In this document: positions 22,501 to 35,200 of the stretch, one piece after another
Position numbering within the stretch: position 1 is the first letter of the stretch
Layout: each line of letters begins with the position of its first letter
NCBI GenBank assembly: GCA_005784505.1
Contig: VCAZ01000001.1
Coordinates: forward strand, 12,757,597 to 12,821,596
Direction: 5' to 3'
DNA length: 64,000 nucleotides
DNA from: Bagarius yarrelli
Taxonomy: Eukaryota; Chordata; Actinopteri; Siluriformes; Sisoridae
The notes under the pieces: model-generated
Told to the model about the DNA's origin: nothing
The model's input: the letters and a program-made list of their open reading frames with translations, nothing else
The model's database searches: none
Position numbers and translations under genes: made by a program

Positions 22501-25500
22501 TTGTTTACAAAACCATGAAGTAAATGTCAAACCAAGGGCATTGCCCTCCTAACTGTGTGCCAGTTTCTTTTTCTGTCTCTCAGTGTCCTTTATTTCTCAT
22601 GGCATCGCTACGAGCACCAGCAATTTTGGCCTAATCTGGCTGAGTCTGACTATGACAGTGTAGGGAAGGGCAAAGGGACTGGCTTTAACATCAACCTGCC
22701 CTGGAATAAGGTACATGTCTCCAGAATCAAACACATTCTTTGAATTCATGTTAATGAATTAATGGAGAATAAGAAATGTCTGAAAACTAATGTGAAGACT
22801 AGTTAAAAGTAGTTAAAAGTTTGATTTTTTTTAGTTATTGCTGCTTTGCGCAGTATAAAGCAAATTTTTGTAGGTCATTTTTCTTTATAAAGACACCATT
22901 TTTATTTTCATTTATTGTGTTACTTGTTGTTTTCCCAAGGTGGGAATGACCAGTAGTGACTACCTTTCAGCTTTTTTTCATGTCCTCCTGCCTATTGCAT
23001 ATGAGGTAACTATTACAAGCCTTCGCAAAAAAAAAAAAATGAAATAGAAATACAGTAGAAATTTTGCGTAAATGCAACAGTTAATGTACTGATCTTGTAT
23101 GGTGTTGTTTTAGTTTGATCCTGAGCTGGTGTTTGTCTGTGCAGGGTTTGATTCTGCAATTGGAGATCCTGAGGTGATTAATAATTAAAGTTCATTGTTA
23201 TAAAAATAACCTGATCACCTGATTATTCTGGACTTTATCTAGGTTTATAAAACTGACCTGTTTACTGGCCGTAAATGTGCACATGCAATCCTATAGGTTA
23301 ATTTGCGCTTATTGGAAATAAGCGTAAATTACCTAGAAACGACCTGAAATTTTGTACTATTTAACAAAGATTCCGTTTTATTTAATTTAAATATATTATC
23401 AACTAAATAATTCACAGCAAAAAGAACAACCATTCTAACCTTCTACACATTTAATGTCAAAGATCATTGATGAATGATTTATTTTTGCATTTGATGCATT
23501 TTTTTAGGGTCACATGTGTGCTGCTCCAGAGATTTTTGGCCATCTTACCCACCTGCTGATGTCTCTGGCTGGGGGCAGGTTGTGTGTTGTCTTGGAGGCA
23601 CGTACACTGCTGTAAACCTAAATATATTGATGTGTTTTCTGATCATAGACAGACTAGTATGTAGTAATTCCTGCTCTGTTTCTGTGTTTTAGGGCGGATA
23701 TAACTTGACATCTCTTCCTCAGTCAGTTTGTCAAACCGTACATACTCTGCTTGGTGATCCCACACCAGAGCTGAGGGACATTGGTCCACCGTGTCACAGG
23801 TGGGTTTTCCTACAAGAAATTTACTATATAGTGATTCATCGTAGGTTCCATTTTTAGCTCTGTGAGGATATGCATGAATGAACTACATGCTGTGATCTGA
23901 ACTAAAACTAAGTGATGCATTTATATACATCGTGATCTTGAAAATAAAGCTAAAATGTTGCTTTTAATATGATTTCATTAAAACTTATCTGAAAGCTTGT
24001 GTTTGGTATAACATATGTTTGGTTTTTTCATTGCTGTATCTTTTCTCTGTACAGTGCGCTTGAATCTGTACATAATGTTCGAGCTGTTCACCAGAGGAAC
24101 TGGGGTTGTCTCAAACACATAGGTATTTTTTGTTTTATACAGTAATGATGCAAGTTGTAATAATAGCAACATTATTTTTTTAATTGGTGTAAGGATGGAC
24201 ACCAGAATCACTCAGTATTAAAGTGGGTTTTTTTTTTAAACGAAGTGACAGATCGGTATATGTGTATAAAAATGATTTAGCTGTTACATATTAGTTAATT
24301 ATTTAAACAATCAAATATTATATTAAAAATGTTTTAAAAGTCTCCGTTAGGTATATGAAAACAAGACATGCAAATAACATATTTGTTTAATATTATTATT
24401 TTAAGTCTGCCCTGTCCCAGAGCCAAGCATCAAGCGCAGCAGAGTAGACGAAAAAGTTGAACAGCATGAAGAAGAGACAACTGAACATCTTGTCTGGCCT
24501 GAACCCATACCTAGAGACGCACCTCCTTTGCGCACAGCTGCACGGGTCTCTAAAGAACAGGAGGAGTTGCTTTCAGAGGCTTGTTTGTGCCTGGGAGAAA
24601 AATCACCAAAGGATCTCGAGGAGGCAGAGAAAATCAGGTTATTTATAGAAAACTTTCCTTATGCTAATAATTACTCGTTAATGACTCTCTTACACTTTTA
24701 CCAGTTGGCTAGTAAAGATTTAATGTTTATGTTAGGATATATTTTTATTATCAATGTTTGTAACATTGATCAGTTATAATAATGGGTCTATATTTTTTTT
24801 CATTGTTACCAGTGACAGATCAATGTCCCATCTGGCCCACAGAATGCCCTGCCCTTTCCCCATTTCTAGTTGATAACCTTCATGTAGATTTTTTGTGACT
24901 ATAAATGTGTTAAGTTTACTGTTGTTCTCACTTTAACTTGTAAAAATTTTAGATATCTGTTTCTAAGCTGGATCAGAAATAAGCCTGGTAGTTACCACAT
25001 AAAAACTACATACGTTTGCTTTAGTGGTTCATATTAGATGCGTTAATTTGTGAAAGGTGTTCACAGAAAATATTCTGTATTTCTTATAAATTTTAATAAA
25101 GAGACAAGTCCATTGTAAATCTAAAATAGACTTTACAATTGTATTAAAATAATGTTTATTATTGTACATGATTTTGATTTAAAAATGTTTTAATTTACTT
25201 GCGTTATTTTTCTAAATATTAGTGCTGTTAGAATAGTATTAATTTTGCACTTCTTATCTTTAAAACCTTAGATGAATTTCTAATGCCTTTCAGGCCTGCT
25301 TTTAAAGAATATTCAGGGTTAAGATCACAACATTAACAAAATATCCAGTAACTCCACAGACTCAGTGATATATATTTAAAAGTATTTTCTTAATAAAGGT
25401 GTGTGAGGAAACTCCTCTGCTTGATCATGTGGTTGCTGTTTTTTATTGTATAAAATTAGTTTACAATGAGATGCAGTAAAATTCATTAAAATAATTGTTT

Positions 25501-27418
25501 TTTTTCAACCAGGTGTGTAAAACTTGACTATGTTGTCTGCCAACAGGAATAAACATTTTCAGGATGTGACTGATGAGAAGTCTTTAAAGTGCATCCAGGA
25601 TGTTGTTTCACTTTGGGAAAAAATCAAGAACAAAGAGGTATATTGACTCTAATCCAGAAACTAGTCATTTACTAAAACTTTAACAACATATAAACACTTA
25701 AATTTTATATTTATAGAAATTCTAGTGATTAACTGTTATACTAATGCTACATTTGAAACATGAGCTGTTATACAAGTAAAAATAGACACTTCTAATGCTA
25801 CCTCATGGGCAGGTGCGGAATGGCTTGGTCGTGGTCTCTGATGTGTTTGTATCCCTGAAATGTGCTGTGGAGCTTGCCAAAAACTCCCTGTCTGAGCGGT
25901 ATGAACTTTAAAGAATTTAGGCCAAGAATAGGACAGTTACGAAACTGAGAGTAAAGTATTGTTATTAATAATAAAGTGGTTAACTCGAAACCACTAAATG
26001 TTAGCGTTTTAATGTTTTATTTCAGGACTTTGGTGCTGTTTGTTGGAGATGACATTGTTCCAGTGGACACTAATGATGGGTGGGATTTGTTTTATACGTC
26101 GACTGTGTGTTTGCTATGTACATAACTATTTTAGACTGAGGAAGGTGTTAAAAATATCTCACTACTACAGGAAAGTGCTTTTGGTGCAGATATGCAGAAA
26201 AGAACCTTCGGAAGTGAAGTCTGTCTACCATGTGCCTGTGTGTCTCAACAAGGTGTGTAAAATCATTATTTAACGCAATTAAAAAATTATACCCTTAAAG
26301 AAAGGGTCATTTTATTACTCTATCTGTATAGTTTTGTTTTTGTTCTTGTCCTTTTTTACATGATTAAAGACAGAATAACCAAATAAAGCATCATGCAGCA
26401 AAAATCTTCTCCTCTTCTTCCTCTCAGGACGTGTTCTCCTGTGCGAGTGTCATGGCTGCAGTGTTGGGTCTGCTTCTGCCGTTAGCGTATGAGTTTAATC
26501 CCAGCCTGGTACTGCAGGTCATGGCAGAGGGCAGTAGTGGATTGAAGGTGTGTGTCTGGGCACAGCTCACCAGCCTGCTGCAAGGAGTAGCACAGGGCAC
26601 AGCTCTTGCACTGCTCAAGGTGTGTTGCAGTAAGGCATATAATTGTTCCCTTAATTAAAATTGTTCCCTTTTTATCTGCTACTACATAGACGATGTATTT
26701 GATTTGGGTTGTAGTTTGCTTACTTTAAAGCATATTTGTAGGTTATACTAAATAATAAAAAAAAGCTCTGACACGGGAAATGATGCCAATCTGTTACCAG
26801 ATAATAAAAAAAAAGTCACAAATATTCTGTAACTGATGGACAAGACAGAAATTAAAGTTACAAATGTATTATTTACAATATTATTTCTAATGTAAAAATA
26901 TCCAATGAAGTTTTTAAAGTGAATATTTGATGTGGTACTTCTTTAAATCAGGGCTGTGACAGTGACATGGTGCAAGCTACAGCAGCCTCTCTCTCTGGGG
27001 CTTCTGCTCCAACGCTTGGGCCTCTGGGGCCTCCTTTGACTGAGGATTTGGAGGCTATCGAGGCACAGAGGCACAGACTACAGAAACGATGGGGTTTACT
27101 GGTAAACTCTGGTGAGTTCAACAATATTTTTATAGCATAGCACTGTTCTTTTCAAACTTTTTTTGGACTTGTTTCGTCAGTGATTTTTTTTTTAATTATA
27201 GGAGATTCATTTTGTCTGACTTTAATCTTGGCTATAAATTCAAATTGTAGTTTTTATATCCATGTGTTTATTCAAATAGTTCATAGTTTCTTTAGAACTC
27301 TTTTACATGAACTTTTGTGGCAGACAACAGGTGACTTGCTTAATAATGTTCAATGTGTATAATGATGTTCTGTATTTGCTCAGTTTCAGATAAAGAAAAA
27401 GAGAGTCAGGACCAATGA
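19537..27418 (+). CDS. hdac10: Histone deacetylase 10 (polyamine deacetylase)
   Basis: There are twenty coding exons: 19537-19598, 19683-19817, 21345-21441, 21527-21624, 22219-22323, 22424-22492, 22584-22710, 22940-23005, 23114-23173, 23508-23597, 23693-23799, 24055-24122, 24406-24637, 25547-25637, 25813-25898, 26026-26079, 26171-26252, 26428-26619, 26952-27111, 27384-27418. All phases agree and give 671 residues, as in other vertebrates. The N-terminal deacetylase domain shows PPGHH (H135, H136), VDWDIHHGQG (Zn ligands D173, H175), AGFDSAIGDPE (Zn ligand D266; gatekeeper E273, which selects acetylpolyamines) and GGY (Y306). A pseudo-deacetylase domain follows from about residue 470. HDAC10 removes acetyl groups from N8-acetylspermidine in the cytosol. 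The loop-1 motif P(E/A)CE is PVCK here (P22-K25). Intron 10 uses a GC donor. An in-frame ATG at 19324 would add 71 unsupported residues; the start at 19537 gives the family-like N-terminus. Confidence 0.96.
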
Positions 27419-27652
27419 AGACTCTTCTTGCTGTAATGTGTGATCATTTATAGTTTTTATATTTATAGATCCGAACTTACTCAATTATTGATGTGACCAT
27501 GTGTTTGCTTTTAATTAGTGGGAGGAATGGGTGTGAACTTGATTTACATTGTACAGGGGTGTATATTTTTTTACAAAAAAAAAAAAAAACACTTGTCCTG
27601 ATTTATTAAAAAAACAGTTAACATAAAACTGTGACGCTGAACAGCTGACTAA

Positions 27653-27790
27653 TTTAAATCAATTGCTTTTATGTCTCTATTAGTTAAATCAACTGCTTTT
27701 ATGTGTGTATCAATTAAATCAACTGCTTTTATGTGTATTAATTCATCAACTGCTTTTATGTGTGTAATAATTAAATTTACCGCTTTTTGG
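27653..27790 (+). repeat. Minisatellite 3' of hdac10
   Basis: Four to five copies of a unit of about 35-40 bases built on TCAACTGCTTTTATGTGTGTA plus an AT-rich spacer. They lie between the hdac10 stop and the candidate AATAAA at 27849-27854, so they are probably transcribed in the 3' UTR. Confidence 0.75.
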
Positions 27791-27848
27791 CTGTCTGTTC
27801 CGATTTGCATGTACTTTGAAATGTATATTATAATGCTGAGGCAAAGCT

Positions 27849-27881
27849 AATAAACAGTATATAATGATTAAAGTTGAATAA
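27849..27881 (+). promoter_or_regulatory. Candidate hdac10 polyadenylation signals
   Basis: AATAAA occurs at 27849-27854 and again at 27876-27881, about 430 bases after the stop. They are downstream of the minisatellite. The rest of 27882-29295 has a reverse SINE fragment and the parvb first-exon region. Confidence 0.4.
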
Positions 27882-28879
27882 ATAAGAGAGGATATTACAG
27901 TGAAAATAAGTAAATTAGAAAATTAAAAAGATTAGTGGTCTCTGGAGGATATTCAGGATGCTAAATTTACAGAGGTGGTCCTGGCAATGGTTGGAGGCTG
28001 AGGCAGTATGGAAAGCCAAATAGTTCATAAAACTTCAAAAACAAATTGGTTGTTGGTGTTGATGAAAATTGCATCCATAATTTCCTGCTAATAAACAAAT
28101 GGCAAATACTATAATTACTATAATTTGAAATATAATATTTGGATATCATATACAGTGTAACACAATTACATTTAATAATTGTCTAGATAAACCTGCAGGA
28201 ATGTTGACAAAGAGAGGTTAATCCTAGGGCTCCTAAATGTTTGGAATCAAATTTGTTCTAATTGTGTTGTTGAATTGTATTATCTATACAATGTTAGATC
28301 ATTTATCTCTACACATTTGTATATTTTAACACTGAATATCATGAAATATCATAAGTCATATTTTAATCAACAATCTGTTTATAGAAACCAAAGGTATGTA
28401 ACTGCTATACACACGTCAGGGTCAAGCTAGATCTCAATTCTGTTCTGGAACACTCCACACACAAGGACACGGAAAAGACATGTTGTACAAACAAACAATC
28501 CGAATGTTGAAGCATTTAAAGATTTAAAAAAAAAATTATTTCAAGATTCTGGCAAAAATTTGGACAGCACAAAAATTAATATATGATACCATGAAATTTT
28601 AGGCAAGAAAAACTAATAAGTTTATACAGGATGAATACATAATTATTTATTTGATAATTTATTTCACTTTTCTTTTTTAAGACCCCAGCAGAGAGAAAAC
28701 TGCTGCACTGGTCACAGCATCAGGTATACACAGATCAGTGATCACTAAGTTTACACAAATATTTACCTACTTACTTACTTTGCCTACTTAGAATACAGAC
28801 ATGTTTTTAGGGAATTGCACTAGGGTTAAATAGTATTACTGGGGTTTAATAGTATTACCTTTACATTTCTGGCATTTGT

Positions 28880-29010
28880 CTCATTTTATTTATTTACAAT
28901 TGAGCACTTAATATTTAAGAGTCTTGCTCAGTGGCCCAGCGGGGGCAGATTAGTGGTGCTGGGATTGAACCCATGATCAGCAATCGAACATCATAACCAC
29001 TGAGCCACCC
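28880..29010 (-). mobile_element. SINE fragment, reverse orientation
   Basis: The order is reversed compared with the SINE at 4943: a tail-like TTTACATTTCTGGCATTTG, then GTCTTGCTCAGTGGCCCAG, GTGCTGGGATTGAACCC (complement of the B box) and CATAACCACTGAGCCACC (complement of the A box). Confidence 0.65.
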
Positions 29011-29295
29011 TTTCTAATCGAAAGCCTCAGATGCTGTAAAAAGGTGATCAAAAGATGTTCCATGTTTATGGAACTTTTGGCGTTCCATAGATCAGTCCGG
29101 TGACTGCATATCGAGTCACCCTTCACTGTTGGTCCTAATGTACGCCTTCTTCCCCTTTGGACATTCATTGTCTGTGCCGTTCCAGTGCTTTAACCTGGCA
29201 TTTCTGCTACCATCAGCTCTAAAGTGTACTGATCGTGTCGATTCCTCATTTGGAACACAGCCCTGGATGCAAAAGAAATCCCGGCGGTGTGAGAG

Positions 29296-32200
29296 ATGTC
29301 CGCTACTTCGGGCCGTACTGCGGGAAACGCGGGGAAGATGAAGAAAGATGAGTCTTTTCTGGGAAAGCTCGGAGGCACACTGTCTCGCAAGAAGAAGGCA
29401 AAAGAGGGTAAAAAAAATTATTTGGCTTGTTGATATGCTACACTTATGTCATATGTCCTGTTGAACTGTTACAGCTACTATCCATGGTGCTGTTTTACAT
29501 GTATTACACTTTCATCAGTGTGTGTGTGTGTGTGAAAGAGAGAGAGAGATGCGTCTTGTCTGGCATCAGTCACTTCTAGCATTTAATTTATGTGTATTTG
29601 AAAGACTATAGATGGATGATATTATGAGTGAATAGGCAATGCTATCTAGTGGAGGCATGTGAAAAAGTCAGACTGAAGCCTGGCACTGGTGCTAATATGA
29701 TGAACAGAAATAGACACCTATGCCAGGAATGCAAGACTGTTAAGATAACACTGCTTATTTTACTACATTTCTTATATCTCACAAAGCATTATGATCTTAA
29801 AAGAATGGCTTATTTTGGTGTCTATGCTGATTAAAATACTTTCATTCATATTCCCACTTTTTCACTCTAGTAAGTTTTATACTTTACTAGTTACTTCACT
29901 GTGTGAACAGCTGCAAAGTGGCTGTGTGTGTGGGTGTGTTTATAGTCTAGCAGGGACCCACATGGATAGAGCAATCCAAATGTTTTGGCCAGCTGTATTT
30001 TATTTAAAAAAAACTACGGAACTAAAATTAAAACCATTATTGTCTGTCGTATTATGTCCTCAAAAAGTCTCTACAAGTTTTTAATTAAGATTTAATTACA
30101 TCAAACTCTTTTTAGCCTGAAAAAAATAGGAATTAACCATCTCTTTATACTGCTTGACAGCCTGTGACTGTATGCAAATGTCTCAACACTTCCTCTGTGC
30201 CTGTCAATTTTTTAAAATGAGGAATATTTTAAACATTGTTTTGTATCTTAACAATTCAGTTGCTTAGGAAGTTGTCCCGCTGACAGAAATACATCTGTGG
30301 GAAATGGCGGAATGCTGACTCTTGGCCAGAAATAGGGTAATGACAGGTGGTTAGTTTGGTAATAGTGATCACATTTTGGTGTGGTCCAGACATGTGTAGG
30401 AGTGTGTTGTGATCTTTTAACCCTAAAACATTTAATTATACGTGATGCTTTTTATATAATTTAGAATTTTATTTTAGGCAATTATGAATTAAATAGTGTG
30501 AATACAACAATCCCTTCCTCTCGCATCTACATAGAATGTTTCCTTATCTGTGTAATATCCTTGATGACCACATAATTCCTAGTAAGATTTTATTTCAAAT
30601 CCAAAGTTTCATGTTTCCCTTCACATTGTACCTGACAATGTCTTTATGGAGATTGTTGTATTGTCATGCTGAAACAGGATTAAACATCCTAGTCACTGAG
30701 ACTGCCAAATGCCCACAAACATTTGGGCATATAGTAAATTACTGTTTGCAATTTTTGTTTTGCTGGTATTCTAAAAAAGTAATGTATGCAGTGAAAATAG
30801 AGGACCTTGTTTATATTTCCTTGATATTACAGACGTTATTGACATTTTTTTTTTCTTTTTTGGTCACCTTAAAGGTTCTGAAAATCAAAATAGCTCTCCA
30901 CCTAGCCTTAAAGATCAGTTGTGTGTTCTTAACTATTAAAACAGTTAAGATGGTAGTGAAATAATCTGTATATGGGAAGCTGCCACCACTGATAACAGCA
31001 ACACATAGCAGCAGTATGTATATTTCTATTTCACTGTCTTTGTTAGATTTTTTATCCCAGCAGTTTCCAGTAATAATAATAATAATAATAATAATGTTCC
31101 TAAGGAAGAAAAATAAGGTTCTGAGAAGGAACGGTTAATGGCCTGAGGACCCTTGGGACAGTCTACACCCCCTGGGGGAAAAAATCATTTTCTAGATGGG
31201 TTTTTATCGGGTGAAATTTCTGGGTGGATCACTCGCATGTGTCTAATGGCGGAAACAGTTTATTTTAAACAAACATAAGAAACCAAACGAAGATTAGAAT
31301 CATCCTTAGTAAGAAGGCTTTAGAGTTCTCTTCCTGCTAAGTTATTTTGCAATGTGGGCATTTATGTGTGTTTTATCTACATTTTGTGTTGTCCAGATTT
31401 AATTTCTGGTTCAATCCCAAACCTGGATAAAGAAGGGTTGTGTCAGTAAGGGTTTTTTTTCATAAAAAACAATTCTGAATAAAAAATGTGGATCAGTGAT
31501 CTGCTGTGGTGAGAAAAGATTTAAAAAAAGAGGAAAACTTTATTCACAATGTGTCCTCTGCGTAACTGTCATTGCTTTGTATTCAGACTCTGAGTTCTCT
31601 CTTCCAAGTTTGGCTTTACGTTTGGCAATAGTGACATAAGTGATGTGTGTTTTCTTTATAAGTGTTGAGCTACAATTCCTCTTAGCCCCAATGTGTCACA
31701 TATCCTTTCAGTCTCTTCTTGTCAAGCATTTGGATTTTTTGGTATGTTTGCCATAGTCTTATTCATAGTCTTAATTTATTGCTGTTTTATACTTCATGAA
31801 TTAAAATTTGTATGCAGGGATAATTGTCCTGCAGCAAGACCTGTTGTAAACAAAATTAAAATTTGGTTATTTATTTTATTATGTTATAAGATATTAATAT
31901 TTCTAGATAAACGCCTATTATGCTATTATGCGCCATCTTTTATATGTAGTGCATCCCTTTTTTTTCAGCAAAGTCACATAGTGTATCCGAGTTAAAAGTC
32001 TCACCCTTTTCCCCTTTATATTTTTACATTTACACTATTTGGCAGCTGCCCTTATCCAGAGGGATGCACTTTTATCTTTTTTATGCAACTGAGCAATTGC
32101 TCGAGGGGCCCAGCAGTGGTACGTTGGTGGTGCAGTGGCCACAGTGCTACCACTTCCCCTATATATGGTTCTCAACAATATATTTGGACTGTTTAATTGA

Positions 32201-35200
32201 TTGTTCAACTGAGCAGACAACACCACATAAAAATGCTATTGATCACCTACAATCTTTATTCTGGATTTTTATCCTGGTTTTGAAGTCTGGGGTTCTTCAT
32301 GCCATGAGGCCTTTTAAGTTCGTGTTAATGTAGAACTTACTACATGATAATTATACATACTTTAATATAATGTTATACCTTGGGATGTATGAAACCTACA
32401 TCCTGATTTCGGTAATTGAAACAGTGTTCATTGTTATAATTAAAGTTGTACTAATACTGATACCTTTTTCGTTTTAGGATTCAGCTAAATATTTTAGATC
32501 AAACTTTCTGCATCCCAAAAAGTTCATTCATGAAAATGTGTGTGTTTTTTAACAGTACACAATTTAAATAGATTTATATTGTATTACAATAATACTAACT
32601 TGGTTTTCCTAGATTCTGCTATACTAATGCAGCTCTACTAACCTTATAACTAACATTATTATACCAGAAGTATAATAATTTTAATTATTGAGACAAAACA
32701 GTTGGTCTTTTGGCTACAACTGGGCCAAAACGTGTGAATACCACAATGTAAGGTGTGATGATGGTAACGCCTAAATTTAGCTTGTTTACATTGGCAGCGT
32801 TTTTTTGAGCAACAAGATATATATTATATATATCTCACCGGCTGCCGTGCTTGAAATTTTATCACATTAAAAAACGTGATAAAATGTATAATATCCTTAA
32901 ATTAAGCACCTGGTACAGTTGCAGTTTTAAGTTTAGTAAAGAACCAATCAAATCTAAATGAAAAAACAAACAAATTCAAAACAGTAAACATGTAACTAAG
33001 CATTACAAAACCACTCAAAAGACAAGCACAGTAACATCACAGAAGCAAGACAATGACTGCAAAATCACAGGTTTTTTAATAAATAAATGCCTTTATTGGT
33101 CACATATACTTTTTATGGCAGAGTGAAATTTGTTTCTTCGCATATCATATCTTAGTAAGTTGGGGTCAAGGCACAGGGTCAGCTATGATACAGCACCCGT
33201 AAAACAGGAAGGGTTAAGGGTCTTGCTCAAGGACCCAACAGTGACTGGCTTGTGGTGGTGGGGCTTGGACCCATGTCTTCCTGGTCTTTAGATCAACAAC
33301 TCAGCGCCTTAAAAATTTGAGTCACCACTGTCCCCACATAACTAATTAGGAAGAACTACTCAACTAAATATTAAGGCAAGAACTAATCACAAGACAGGGG
33401 TGAAACACATGCCAAGACAGCATGACTGATAAATGACACAGAAAAAAGCATACTGAAAAAAAAAAAAGTTTTTTAGGCACATTGCTGTGGCTGCTCTCTA
33501 GTGGGCTGGTGGGGTGAAGTCCCACATATCTCTGACACAGCTGAGTATGTCAGATTCTACTATCTTTTTATAGATGCTGGAAAATTAAAGATCCTAAAAC
33601 AGATCATCCTAAATATCTTTAACTAAAATTCTTTAAACTAAAAAGTTTTTTTTGGCACTTTTGCACTTTCTTTTAAAGAAATAATTATATACACTGAAAC
33701 ACAAATGTTATAAAATGTTATGAAATATGGGTGATTTGCTAAGTAAAAATGAAATTGCAAACAATTCGTTTGTTGATTTTTAGCACCAGAAACAAAAATT
33801 CAACTCAATTCAATTCATTGCATAGCTTTTTTAACCAAAGACATCGTCTCAAAGCAGCTTTACATAGATAATGCGGTAAAAAGTTAATTAAAAACACTCA
33901 TTAGATGAATTATGCACCAAAAAAAGGAGCAGACTTTCAGAGCTCATTCTGTTGTATTTCCTAAAGTTTGTTTTTTACTCAGATAAACATGAGGGAGCTG
34001 CTTTCCTGTGGTCTGTTACTCACTGACAAGCATTAAGTGCAGTTGCATAAATGCAAGTCATTTTATTCCGCATACTGGCAGTATGATAGTGTATATTAAC
34101 TATACTAGAGACACAGGCGCTTGAAACAAAAGATACTAAAAGTAAGTTGTAAATATTTTTTTCTCTTTAACTGTAGTGTATCTGATTGAAAATTAACTTC
34201 AACCGATATATCTTAATGTCAATTTTAATTTAGACTTACTTGATTACGAACCATGGATTGGGGTTGTATTTGTAATAGAAAAAAAGAAGCAGAAAGAGCT
34301 TTATAGTTCAGCACAGTTTAGCACACTGTTGCTCGTTCGGCAGTTATGTGTCCAATCTAACCAGCCACACTCCAGAAATATCCAAAGTTTCATTCACGTG
34401 ACACCATGTGTGTCTGAGCTCAAATAGCTTTCAATATATCCTTGAGAAGATGCCTTCCTTGAGATAAGCTGTAAATATTATGTGATTTGGCATCTATTAG
34501 AAGACTATTTTAGATTTTAAGCAGCTTGAACATGCTGCAACAAATAAATAGTCAGTAAATTAAGGGGCTGTTAAATGTTATTAAATTATTCAATAGATAT
34601 TATAAAAAAAATTACTTTTGAAATTGTCTGATTTTATTAGCAGATATTTTCTTATTTTTTGAGAAATAAACAAAAAAATAATTTTAAATGTTTATCTTTG
34701 TTAAAGAAACACTCGATTTGGTTAAATGTAATCAATGTTATTTATTAGCCTAATTTGCCTATATATAAGATATTTTTTGTTACACAAGCATCTTGTATCT
34801 ACTCTAGGTGCTACAAAGCTTGTGGGCTAGGATTGAACAGGGCAAAATTCTGATCTGTAGTCAGCTGCTGTGTAAATTCTCTGTAAAACATGTTGCAGAT
34901 TTATTGATTTGCTCTGGCTGTAAGTGCAGCTCTGTGACAACGCAATGAGATGCTGCCTGCTCGGCTGCACTTTGCTAATGAAATTGAACATGAAAAAGGT
35001 TTCAGAAGATTAGGCTTGCATTGCTGTTAGAAATTATATGAAGCTCAACAGTATGCAAAGGTTTGATAATTAATTTTAATGGTAAATTAAATATTTAGTC
35101 CAGGAGTACAGAATGGCTTCTGATATAAAAATCTGCTTACATTAATTAATAATCAGTTTTTACAAAAATCTGTTATTTGGCACTGATCTTGCCTGTATAC

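Noticed and set aside
27653..27790. CRISPR-like repeat array
   Set aside because: Units are contiguous and AT-rich without unique spacers, in a vertebrate genome; it is a minisatellite.
30536..30964. 142-codon open frame as a membrane protein gene
   Set aside because: It overlaps a dispersed repeat, is AT-rich and of low complexity, and resembles no family; it lies in parvb intron 1.
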